A stretch of 64,000 nucleotides of DNA from Microplitis mediator (lineage: Eukaryota > Arthropoda > Insecta > Hymenoptera > Braconidae). The position numbers were made by a program, and so were the translations under genes. This document shows positions 48,930-59,739 of the stretch, piece after piece. Each line of letters starts with the position of its first letter. The stretch's first letter is position 1. The notes under the pieces are model-generated. The model saw only the letters and a list, made by a program, of their open reading frames with translations. It was not told where the DNA came from and made no database searches. Location of the stretch: NCBI RefSeq assembly GCF_029852145.1, contig NC_079971.1:11141697-11205696 (forward strand), in the 5' to 3' direction.

Positions 48930-49624
48930 TGTCGGAAAGTCATTACAACCTTGGGCGTTATCCCGAGTATTGGTCTCAATACTAATATCTCTTATTTTTA
49001 TTCAAAATATGAACGAATATTAATTATGCAACACAATGATTTAATATTAAAAGTATTGTTCATAAATAACGATACTTAGACAAGTAAAAGAATAAACATA
49101 GTATCGCACAAACATCAAAATACACTAAATACTAATTAATGCAATAATTGATTACGCAGGGAATTATAATTGCAATACACGACAGTCCAATAATATTCAA
49201 ATAAAACCTAATCGAATAATTTACAAATACTACGGTAAACTAGGTTCGAGAACGAATCCACGGTCGACAGGAAAACTTGTACTCGCACAACGAATGCTCA
49301 ATCAGAACTAACTGACTCAACTAGTACCAAAGTCTGTACTTTTCGTTAAAAACCTTTTTGTCAAAATATTCAAAAAAGGACAACCGTCTCATATTATCTT
49401 ACTATCTTGTCCTCTGTGTCTTACTATACCCATCCTGTGACCGTGGCTACGTTTGGTGAACAGATGTCACAGCGAGCCTAAGCCTCCCGTAATAAACATA
49501 ATCTGCTTAAGTTGTAAACAACTAGAACTCAAATTTTATTATTTAATTGTTACTATAAAAACTAGTCTCGACTGTTGGAAATTTCCCGTCCTATTGGAAA
49601 ACCCCGTTTTATTCTTTCATCTTC

Positions 49625-49628
<4 letters not shown>
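48930..49628. mobile_element. 0.7-kb TIR element, copy B
   Basis: A second copy of the repeat at 12654-13377, in the same orientation and between TA repeats. It has the same gaacagatgtcacagcgagcc block near its right end. Differences from copy A are scattered substitutions and small indels, so both are old or from diverged subfamilies. Nonautonomous. Confidence 0.75.

Positions 49629-49690
<62 letters not shown>
49629..49690. repeat. (TA)n microsatellite
   Basis: About 31 TA units to the right of copy B of the 0.7-kb element. Confidence 0.95.
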
Positions 49691-49692
<2 letters not shown>

Positions 49693-49998
49693 CGTAAGCT
49701 TATGTTCCCTGAAGAGACTCTGTACATACTAAGGAAAATAGAATATTTGTTGAAAGAACAATGCACAAGAGAATAATAATGATTGATAATTAATAATAAA
49801 AAAAATGGATTCTGCATTCCACTGCCTTGCACGTTGTAATTGGGCTTTATCGACCGCAGTTTTCGTGATCCTGAAATCCAATGGACTTGAACGACCTGGC
49901 ACGCTGGCTGCATCTCCTCTGTGTGGCATGCCTGCAACAAAACAAATAGGTTGGGAAAAGGGAATAAGGAACAAATCGGTTGCTGATGGCGAGCTCCT
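49691..49998. other. sequence downstream of the second Env, no gene
   Basis: GC-richer sequence at 49800-49990, on the downstream side of the minus-strand Env. Frames are open in several phases but show no domain. It may be 3' sequence or LTR of the lost retroelement; no LTR ends were found. Confidence 0.35.
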
Positions 49999-52881
49999 CT
50001 ACAATCTCAAGTTCTTATAATGCCGAATACTCTGACGGGCAGTAGTAGCTCTGGTCAAACCTCCTGATTCGCTGTTGTGATGAGGAAGCTGCGTTAACTG
50101 CATCATCTCCAAATCCGCATACGATACCCCCGCTTGTTCCTGTGCCTCGTCAGTTCCGATAGCGCTGTGTCCTTCCTTCAATCGGGGTATGTCTACTTTC
50201 TTTTTCCTTTTTGTCCGTTTCGATTTTGGCGGCGGCATCGGACGACCTAACATCTTATCCTTTTGCTGAACTGGTTCCATCTTAAGTTCTTCTATAGGTG
50301 TCTCTCTCTTGTCTTCCGTTTGTTTCTTGTTTTCCACCCAAGAACTTCGTTCTGTACTTATCCCTGGCTCTTCTATCGTTGCGATTTTTCCTTCTTCTGC
50401 TCGTCCCTCATTCTTCGCTTGAATTTTCCGTTTTATGCATAGCCTTGAGCACAATCCATACAAAATCAAAAATATTACGACACCTAATCTAATGCAGAAA
50501 TACATGGCCAAGGTCTTGATTCCCACAACTTCAACTCGTATGCCCTCAATTTCCACCATCTAGTGCAGCTCCTGTCGCACTTCTGCTAATCTGACACCTT
50601 CTTTTTCCATAGTGGCTCCATCACCTTGTATTTGTCCCACTGCGGCCATTATGTTATCCAGGTCGATATGAGTTCCTTCCAGGATCTTTTCCAACTCTTT
50701 CCTAATCTCTGGACAGCCCAACTCTCTACCCATAATCTTTGCCACGACGTGTCTTTCTCGGGTTGGAGTTAAGAATGTTTCACCTGTCACTCCCTCACAC
50801 TCTTCCCGCATCCACATCACTCCCGTTCCGTTCACGGTCATTTCCTCGGTCTTATTTTCGGCGCAACCAATTTTTAAAATCTCTTCACCCATGGCAACAA
50901 ACAGCCAGGCAATAGTATTACGTAACTTCATCCAAAATGTCGTTTCCAGCTTGACCACTCTCAATTCACACTCGTTGATATCGACGTTTTTCCCTGCATA
51001 CAACTTTGCTTCACAACCCTTTCCACCTTCCAACTCATGTGCGACAACTCTACTAACTCCAAAGAATCGATCACCGATTACCTTACTCTTTTCGATGTCG
51101 TCCCTTGTAAGTGATATATATTCACCTTCCCTAATGGCAGTATATGGTGTAGTCAGCATTATGATCATCCCATACATCGGTGCTGTTAATAGCATGGTGG
51201 GAAATGAATAGTGTTTGATCAGTCTATATTTCGTTCTTAACATAAGCGGCACCCTCCAATAGAATATAATTCTTTGATTATAAACTTGTACCTCTGCATC
51301 TATGATCGCCAGCAATGTCTTTATCCCATCTGAATCCGTTCCAGTAGGAAGTTCCATCCCTTTACTGTCTTCCAAAATAATACCAATGGCCCGCTGAAAA
51401 TCCGACACCGACAATATCCCATTGAAAATCTGGCCTTCAGTTACCATAAAGGAGGCGAAAAACACTCTTTTACTAACGGACTCGCGGACTTCTAACTCCC
51501 CCTCAAACTGATACAAATCCACCTTACCCGTATGGAAAAACCATATACTGTCGATAATATATAAAAAAATATATGGTAAATAACTGAACATATATGACGG
51601 CAAAATTATTAATATTGATTAATATATGATTTATCATATATAATAATTTATACGTTTAATATTATAATAATCCATATCATTTATAATATATGTGATTATA
51701 TACATGTGATATTGTATCAAAAATTATATGTCCGCTTTATATATTAATTTATAACGTAAAATATATGTTTCATCTTATAAATTAATTTATAATTTCAATA
51801 TTATTATAATCCATGTAATTTATAATATATGTTATTGTATACATATGATATTACATCTCAAAATATATTCTCGTTTTATACATAAACTTATAATTTCAAA
51901 ATTATAATAATTTCGATATTATTATTCATAAATAATTTATAAAATACACTCATACCAAAAATTAAAGGAACAAAAAAATTTTAGAAATTTTTTAGTGATT
52001 TTTGCAAGACTGTAACTTCATGAAAAATAATCGTATCGAGATTTAAAAAAAAGCATTTTATAGCTTGAAATCTCTAGTTTTATATTTGTGCAAATATATA
52101 TAAATATATATTTATAAAAATATATATTTACATACATTTATACAAATATATGTGAACATATATTTATACAATTATATATTTACATGTATAAATATTATAT
52201 GTGAGTCATATAATTAAATCATATATCTTATCATATAACTTAAGGTATAGTATAAAATATTATAAGCAATATTTATAAGTTAGCATATAAAAAAATATAT
52301 AACCGATATATATGTTGCAAATTATAAAATCATATAATATTTTGGCAAAATTTTGTATATGGCTCGATATATGACTTCTTATAATTCCATATAATTTATC
52401 ATATATTTTGAATTATACTGAAGCTCATATATTGCTTTTTCATACGGGTATCTTCTTCATTTCCTTTTCCAATGCCGAATTCCTCTTGGAGTCTGAGTAT
52501 GACCTCGTTATCCCCTGTCCTTACTAAACTATTATTATTTTCCACAAAATTAGATATTTTCTCATAATAATCCATTAAATCAGGCGTTGATTCCGCTGCT
52601 CTCCGACTTCACCAATCGCTACTTTCTTCTACCCAGGTTTTTATTTGGTTAACTCGTTTTTCCAATTCCATAAGGCCCTCTTCACTCTTGATCTGCTCCC
52701 TTAATTTGTCCAATTCCTTCACTAACCGATCCGTCTCAGCTTCTTCCTCATACATATCTATGAATGTTATTATTTTCCACTCATGCGATAAAACCCTGTG
52801 TTCCCCGATATCCTCTGAATACAATCCCCGTCTGTTGTCAAATCTTATCATCCTTCCTGTAGCCTCTTCTCTCGTCCTCAT
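49999..52881 (-). pseudogene. env: errantivirus/baculovirus-F-like Env, multiply broken
   Basis: An insect-retrovirus envelope of the class that errantiviruses share with baculovirus F proteins; it would mediate membrane fusion. The N-terminal part (52612-52881) has RRGLYSEDIG and HEWKIITFIDM, the usual start of the ectodomain. The middle part has YNQRIIFYWRVPLML, YISLTRDDI and spaced cysteines. The C-terminus has a transmembrane helix (near MYFCIRLGVVIFLILYGL) and a long Lys/Glu-rich tail. Breaks: TGA at 52609-52611, a 922-bp MITE at 51527-52448, and TAG at 50560-50562; reading phase agrees across all three. No furin site or fusion peptide was seen. A TTGCAG acceptor-like site lies just upstream of the first ATG, as for spliced env mRNAs. 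Assignment rests on pattern memory. Confidence 0.6.
51527..52448. mobile_element. MITE in the Env gene, TA target duplication
   Basis: Ends CCCGTATGGAAAAACC (left) and the complement of CCCGTATGAAAAAGC (right), flanked by TA on both sides (51525-51526, 52449-52450). The 922-bp interior is AT-rich with tataatttatatgt variants and has no coding capacity. The TA duplication and ends fit a Tc1/mariner-driven MITE. Coding sequence of Env resumes directly on each side, which fixes the ends. Confidence 0.8.
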
Positions 52882-53049
52882 CGTGGCACTGCAACCATTT
52901 AATTCTCAATTTTAAAATCATCATCACCCTTCCCTCCTTTTTTTTTGTTTTATTTTTTTTTTTTTTCAAGAGAGAGAAAAAGAAATTTTTCAAAAATAAA
53001 ATAACCGATCTTTCAACTAATTTCCCTCTCGTTTTTTTTTTCGCTTGTC
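52882..53049 (-). other. purine-rich spacer between two envelope genes
   Basis: On the minus strand this holds several A runs and an A10-GGAGGGAAGGG stretch at about 52929-52949 that resembles a polypurine tract. It ends with TTGCAG, a possible splice acceptor for the downstream Env. If the purine stretch is a true polypurine tract, an LTR would be expected after it, yet an Env frame follows. Confidence 0.35.
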
Positions 53050-54959
53050 TTAATTTGCGGTTTCCAAAACCGGCTTCCCTCTATTTTGACGTTCCCTTGA
53101 TTTCTTCTTCTTCTTGCTTTTTAACAGTTCTTCCGCCAATTGTAACAATAAATGTGTTACTGACGATAAAATTGCGCCTACTAAATATAAACTCCAGCCG
53201 TATGCTCGATGTAAAATATACCCATGTACTACTGTGTCGATTATTATTTTCAACATTTTTATACTTATCATTATGCCTATTAAGCCTGCACTCGCCGTTC
53301 CGAATATTAAAAATCCTCCCCAAAATTTATCTCATTGTTTCTTTGCATAATTTTCAATTACTGATTCATCCATGAACTGCGTCATTGATATTCCCGTACT
53401 ACCAACAATAGTGCGGCCTGTTGCCCCTCTTATTATGGTATTAACCAAAACTGGAGTTTCTACCGGCAGCATTATTCTGTTCCTCAATTTTTCTAAATCT
53501 TTTTCCGTGTATATCCCACTTGTTGCCAAATATCTTGTATCCTCATAATCCCAAGTTGGTATGGTCGTTGGTTTTAGCATTTGTGGCTCTTGCATATCTT
53601 CAAATCCCGGTTTCATAACGATCCATGCCCCATCTACTTCATATCCGACCGATAGTAACTGGTTGCAATCTATAATAGTACCTTGCTTAGTCAACATTCT
53701 TGATCTAGTCGTGACAAACCAACTCTGATTTTGATAAATCATTGATAACTCCTGATAACATTCTTCCACTTTTCTCAATTGGACATCTACCAGTATGCAC
53801 TTGATTAGGTAAATAATTTCTCCTGCAACTGTTGCGTAGTATCCTGGTCCCTTCATTATCGCATAGCGAATTCCTCTGGTTTTAGTCCTGATAACATCAG
53901 CGCATTTAATATTACTTGCCGTTCGACCTCGCACTTGTGTGTTAATATATTTCTGTAAAGAGATCTCATTTTTCGTTTAATGCATTTTTCTACATACACA
54001 AATTTTGAATTCATGTAAGCAAATATGTCAAGGTCCTGCGTCGAGATTGATTTTACTTTCGCCGTTTCTTCACCTGGTTTGAGTACCTTAATTAATAGTT
54101 TGGGATGTTCCGTTTGTATTAAGGTGTAACCGCATATTTTCTTCTCCATTTTCTTTGCTAGGGCAAATGTTATATCCTCTGTATTGATCGTATAAATTTC
54201 TGGTTCTCCTTTTTCTCCAGACAGTAGCGTGCCAGGTCCCTCGTACAAAGTTATGTGACTTGCTGTTTGACATGATTCCTCCCTTATGACCTCCCAAAAT
54301 GTATTACCTCCTGTTTGATCTATGCACCCTCCTTCAGCCCAGTCGCATCTTGCTCCACTGCTAAGAACTACTTTATTGCTTGCACGTTCCACTGTGGCAA
54401 AATAGTTCCTAACTGTTACTCTAACGGTCCTTTCCACAATCACTTGACTCCAAGTATCAAACGGGTCACTATATTGTGTTCCCACACATTTTCCATCCAC
54501 CGTGGTAGTTCCTGCCAGCATAATTGTCCGATAATGTGTTGCGTTTCTTGTTAATCCCTCCAACTCTGCATTATAACCCAGTTTCAAGCTGCCAATCTCA
54601 TGTAACCTTTTGCATTGTCTGTACTCTAATTCATAAATATATTCTTTTCTTCCATTTGCCACTACGAATGCGTGATACCAATCTCCACAATATGTTTTCA
54701 CCCGATTTATTTCTACCCGACATTCAAACACTTCCGTGTTACTAAATTCTGCTAACTGAAGTAACTGAAGCGATACCGGCTTTTCATCTGGATTCTTCAA
54801 CGGTATGTGACACTCGCCCACCTTATTTGCTGATATGGTAGTGACGTTCATAGATATGCCCCCGCAATCGTACCCCAATAGTGCTTGTAGGGGTTGAGCC
54901 AACAGGATTATTGCAAGCAGTACCATTTTATTCTTGCGCTCCGTCCTGTATTCAAACAA
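53050..54959 (-). pseudogene. env: second chuvirus-like glycoprotein, broken
   Basis: Aligns along its length with the envelope at 2867-4969: signal segment, mature N-terminus with Gly-Tyr-Asp-Cys-Gly, an NVTTIS glycosylation site, MKGPGYYATVAGE, LRNRIMLPVETP and a membrane-spanning C-terminus with FLIFGTASAGLIGIM. Breaks: a frameshift between about 53860 and 53934, and an in-frame TGA at 53332-53334. It is clearly GC-richer than the first copy, so the two belong to different lineages rather than a recent duplication. No gag or pol lies upstream within the window. The next gene downstream is an unrelated Env. Confidence 0.65.
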
Positions 54960-56278
54960 ATCTTTTTGTAACTTGGCAAAATTCTACAATACTTTGCGAT
55001 TCACATATATACTTGTCACAATGAATTTATAATTAACTTATAATGTTCACCCTCTGTTATGTAGCGAAGCTAATTAGTATCATTAATCGCGACTGTGCAT
55101 AATTCCATTGATTCATCCTATTATCTAAAATTTTATTTATTACCTGATTATATTATATTATATTATTTATCCCAAATTCTATTGTATTATATTATCTATC
55201 TCAAAATTCATTACCCCGTTTTCCTCATTCTAATGCTCTTTAAATAACTTGGGAAGGGCAAAAGGGAAGGGGAAAAACGAAGAGAGGGAGAAAACAAAAT
55301 TTGGAGTCCACGCGAACCTGGTTTCTCTTTACTTAATGAAATCAATCCCTCTGATTCAATGCCCTGATTTAATTGTTACAACTACCAAAAATTTTTTCAT
55401 CCACGCCCGGCGTTATTTTATTTCTTCTTACAGTGTATTTTACAGGTAAAGTATCTTTGTTGTACCCCTTATGATATTCCTGACCTAGTTCAATAAAACT
55501 ATTGCTTTCGCAAAATTGGTTTTCCCAATAGAACCCTACCTTTCGGTTCAAAATTTAACAGTGGTTTCTCTTAAATAAAAATTCATCATTTCATCATTTT
55601 TCCAGAAAAATCTATATTTTTTTCTAAAAGTGTGATACCCGCAATTTACATGTATGCGTATTTACTACCCAAGGAAACATCTAATGTACGTATAAAAATA
55701 AAAGGTGTGAGAATATGTAAAAAAAAAAATTCGCTCTAAGTAAAAAAATTTCATTATAACTTGTTTGTAAGTGAAAATTTTATTAGACCAAAACCAAGAA
55801 ATAGTTACATGAGTAACTTGCTCGAATTATTATTTCTAGTTTGTAGATAGGGAAAAAACATTCATACCGTTTTACTAATGTCTATGTTTTTTTCAAAGAA
55901 AAATGATTTAGGTAAAAAAAAAATATGAAAAAAACCATCCTGATTTCCTTCTGGATTCCTTACATAATTTTTCATAATTATAAAATACGATCTTTAATGT
56001 TAGATTAATATTCTTAAAATTTTATGAGTTTCTTGTGTAACTTTACTTGATTTTTTTCTTCTGGAAAAGAATTTTATCTGGATATTAATTTCTCTCTTTT
56101 GATGCTCTATTTGCACGTGTGCGTCTCGACAATCCGTCTGTCGTTATCAGCCTCCTGAGCTGATGCTGCGATTTTCGCGATATCTTTGCCTGCTCCTCAT
56201 GTCTTTTACCATTGCAATCGTTCGTTCTACCGAGTTAATTGTTCTAATACGCTGGTGGAGTTTAACAAAAATTTTAAC
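54960..56278. other. noncoding sequence upstream of the first small gene
   Basis: AT-rich, without recognised repeats. A minus-strand frame at 55369-55551 (about 60 residues, no ATG) has a protein-like composition (VGFYWENQFCESNSF, YHKGYNKDTLPVKY) but no known motif or clear splice sites. A GC-richer block at 56110-56270 probably contains the promoter and 5' UTR of the gene at 56279. Confidence 0.4.
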
Positions 56279-56860
56279 ATGGATCAACCCCTTACCCTCG
56301 AACAATGTTGCGAGCGATTTGTCCCTGTCGACGTAAGTTACATTTTTATTTTTCTTGTTTTTCCTAACTTGGTGATTTATCTTGAGTACAATGAAACCTA
56401 GCTTCTACTACATATTTATTATTTTATATACTCTCCAGATCATCCTCCGTATTTTCATTTATCTCCGAACCCTAACTTATGATCGACATCCTCCGCAACG
56501 GGGTGTTTTCTTGTGTGACCAGGTCGACCAACTTATTTGTTCGTGCCTTTCTCCCGGTCAGCAATATGAATTGTCCGGGTCAGTCATTCGAACGCGGTTA
56601 TTTTTCAATGCTCACACACTACAACCGGGGGCTACACCTCGTCGAACTACCGAGTTCCAAGGTCTGCATCGCTTGTCATCTGACCTTGAAGTAATTGCAG
56701 TCAATAAGATTTTTAGCGAACAGTAAGTTTCAAAAAAAAAAAAAAAAAAATAAAAATAACATAGAGAGAAAGACATAAGTAAAAATTTCAACTCTTTTTT
56801 TTTTATGTGTTTTTCAGGGCCTCGACTTCCCGTCTCGCTGTATTAGACGTAATCGATTAG
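56279..56860 (+). CDS. small three-exon gene, unknown function
   Basis: Exons 56279-56332, 56439-56722 and 56818-56860. Introns of 106 and 95 bp have GTAAGT donors and pyrimidine-AG acceptors, phases join cleanly, and the product is 126 residues. The ATG at 56279 has a good context (AACATGG); further upstream in the frame only non-ATG codons occur. An AATAAA lies at 56904-56909. The exons are much GC-richer than the flanks, and the frame is open across both junctions, which supports a real gene. The N-terminus MDQPLTLEQCCERF is acidic. The middle has CDQVDQLICSCLSPGQQYELSGSVIRTR, possibly beta-strands. There is no signal peptide or transmembrane segment that I trust. I do not recognise a family. 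It could be a fast-evolving wasp gene. Confidence 0.6.
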
Positions 56861-56929
56861 TTAAGATCCTTTATACATATTTTTTACTTTCTTTGTAAAA
56901 AAAAATAAAAATCTATAAGGTTGAAAGAA

Positions 56930-59045
56930 AATAAGTTTCAGAAAAAAAATTCTTTTTGCATCCAAACGGACACTCGTTGTTTTTCCTTAACTTTTCTTTA
57001 AGGTTTTTAGGATATGATAACTATTAAAATAATTAAACGGCAAGTAATTATTGACTTAAAAGTATCAAAAGGTTTACTCTTAAGATTCATAGTTTGTTAA
57101 AAAAAAAATTACAATTAAAGTTCTACGTCGCCCGAAACCCAAAGCAGGTGATTCTTATCATTCCCTAACTTTTTAACTTCAAGCCCTGGAATATAATGAT
57201 TATAAAATAATTATAGGAGAAGTAATTACGAGTTAACAAGCATTCAGAAATTCATTCATATCGTTCATGGTTTACCTAAAAAAAATTGGTTGAGTTGAAA
57301 ATTTTCCACTGCTTAAAATCTGGAAGCAACCGCTCATTATTTTTCTTAACTTTTCAATTCGACGTCTTAGAATATAATAACTATAAGATTATTATAAGGT
57401 AATTAATTATTAACTGTTTAGAATTCAAAAGCAGGTGCTTATTATTTTTCCTAACTTTTTACCCCGAATTCCTACAATGTAATAATGACAATGAAAATTT
57501 TTAATCACAACATTTATTGTTTATTTTAAGTTTTACGCTGCCCATAACTCAAAAGCAGGGTGCTTATTATTTTCCTAGCTTTTTTTCGAAATTCTACAAT
57601 ATACTCATTATAAGGTAATTACTATATTAATTACTACTAATTAATTAATACTAATTAATTATCAATCAAAAAGCATGTAAAAGTTTAATTCTATCATTTA
57701 TAATTTGCCTGAAAGAAAATTATTTATGTTGAAATTCTATGCTGCTTAAAATTCAAAACAGGCGCCAATTATTTTTCTTAATTATTTTTTTTTTGACTCA
57801 AGATTCTAAAATACAATAATTATAATATGATTATAAGCCAATTAATTTTAACTAAAAATATTTAAAAGTTTAATCATGTTATTTATGATTTGATTGAAGA
57901 AGGAAAAAAAAATTATTTATGTTAAAATTCAATGCCGCTTAAAATCTAAATGTAGACACTTATTATTTTTCTCAACTTTTTAACTTAAAGTTCTGCGGTA
58001 CAATAGCTGTAATATAGTTATAAAATAATTAATTTTTGACCAAAAATCATTTAAAAATTTAATCCTATTATTAATAGTTTATTTTTAAAAAAATTCATTG
58101 GAATTAGATTCTTACGCTGTCGGAAAAAGTAGGCGCTTATTATTTTCCTCAACTTTTTAACCGGAATTTCTACGATGCAAATATAGTATATTACACACTG
58201 AGGGAAGTAAAGTAAGAAATGTCTCAGATCACATGTAATTGTTGGCCGAGGCGAAGCCGAGGTCAACAAACATGTGATCTGAGGCTTTCTTATTTACTTC
58301 CCGAGGAGTGTATACTATTTTTCTCCTCGACGGAGGCGGAAAGCGGCAACTTCGTTTTGCACAGCGGGACGAAAGTTGACGCTTTCCGCCCGTCGAGGAG
58401 AAAATTATATTTTTATCATAAAACAATTAGTTCTAAATTGAAAGCAAAAAAAAATTTTAATCCTATTATTCATGGTTTATCTAAAAAGAATTTTTCTAAA
58501 TCGAAATTATGCATTGCTTAAGATTCAAAGCAGGCACTTATTACCTTCCCTAACTTTTTTTTTTTTTTTTTAAACCAAAATTCTAGAATACAATAATTGT
58601 AGTATAATTATAAGGCCATTAATTTTTTTCTGAAAAGCATTTAAAAGCTTAATCGTGTCATCTATAATTTGTCTGAAATAAAAATTATTCATTTTAAAAT
58701 TTTACGCTGCTTGAAATTTGAAGTAGATACTAATTATTTTTCCTAATTTTCCAAATTAAAATTCTAAGGTACTATATTTATAATATAATTATAGGGCAAT
58801 GATTTTTGGACTAATAATCATTTAAAAGTCTAATCATAACATCCATAGTTTATCCAAGAACAATTCATTTAAGTCGAAATTTATACATTGCTAAAATTTC
58901 AAGGTAGGTGCTTATTATTTTATTTAACTTTTTAACCAGAAGTCTTGAGGTACGATAATTATTTGACAATAATAGAGTAATTAATTATAAACTGGAAATT
59001 ATCTTAAATTTTGTCGTGACTTTTATAGTTTAAATAACAATAATA
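56930..59045. repeat. degenerate tandem repeat of about 180 bp
   Basis: The motif cttattatttttcctaacttttt recurs near 56965, 57148, 57330, 57437, 57560, 57758, 57952, 58128, 58530, 58728 and 58903. Each is preceded by a gctgcttaaaattcaaagcaggtg block and followed by a tacaataattataa block. Spacings are mostly 175-198 bp, with two short units (107 and 123). The one long gap is explained by the palindromic insert at 58193-58404. Noncoding. Confidence 0.75.
58193..58404. mobile_element. palindromic insert in the tandem repeat
   Basis: Two successive palindromes: 58193-58314, with arms around gggaagtaaa...agatcacatgt and a centre ggccgaggcgaagccgagg; and 58318-58404, with arms ttttctcctcgacgg and ggcggaaagcg. 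It is GC-rich against its flanks and lengthens one repeat unit by about 220 bp, so it is an insertion. No target duplication was resolved. Confidence 0.6.
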
Positions 59046-59655
59046 AAAAAAATTCAAATGTTTTACACCATTCCGTACTTGCGTCAGTACTCATGTACAA
59101 CGGAGGGGGAAATTATTTATAGGACTGGTATTTATCGAGTGATGTTATTGATCATTAGATCTTAGCATACATCCGAATATTCCTTCTCTTTCCTCTGTCG
59201 GTTAAGAGATTTCCTAAAAAACATTTTTTTTTATTAATCCCCCTTATCTTTTAAACTGCAAGTTTTATTTATTCATTCGCATTATTGTAATTTTAAATAA
59301 TAGTTGCATAGAACATATTTAATTATAATTTTTTGTATATATTTTTTTCTTGCAGAAGAAAAAAAATTCTTTATTGCGTTTGCTCGTTCAAAGTCGTACA
59401 ATTGAGATCCAACTCCGTTGAATGGTCCTCTTATCATTTTTAAAAATGTATCACATTACCGCATTCCGAAGTCAGAAAAATGACTTCATTCGCGCTCTGA
59501 CTTTCGTCATCATTGCATCAAAATAAAGTAAAAATTTTACGCAAGCCATCGAGTTTTTTTTTTTTTTTTAAAGAAAATAAAGTTTCCCTGAGTAATAAAT
59601 TCGTGCTCCGCGACGTAATTTTGAAGGTGAAATTTTGGAGCTCCGCCTCTTTAAA
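59046..59655. other. noncoding, region upstream of the second small gene
   Basis: Contains a short inverted repeat around gaagtcagaaaaatgacttc (about 59466-59485) and a TTGCAG followed by a 21-codon open stretch (59356-59421) that could be a terminal exon of an unknown transcript. I see nothing firm. Confidence 0.3.
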
Positions 59656-59694
59656 TATATAAAAAAAAATTCGAACCGTGACTTAGTGTATAGT
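59656..59694 (+). promoter_or_regulatory. TATA box and start-site motif of the second small gene
   Basis: TATATAAA at 59656-59663, followed 27 bp after its first base by TTAGTGTATAGT (59683-59694). The spacing fits a TATA box and a transcription start. The same 12 bases with a TATATAAA upstream recur at the end of the window. Confidence 0.5.
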
Positions 59695-59739
59695 ATAAGG
59701 TGCAGTGAAAACTTTTTCCTTTCCATCTTCTTATAAAAG

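Noticed and set aside
49453..49940. Overlapping frames downstream of the second Env
   Set aside because: Open in several phases without recognisable content. The part near 49629 is the TA microsatellite.
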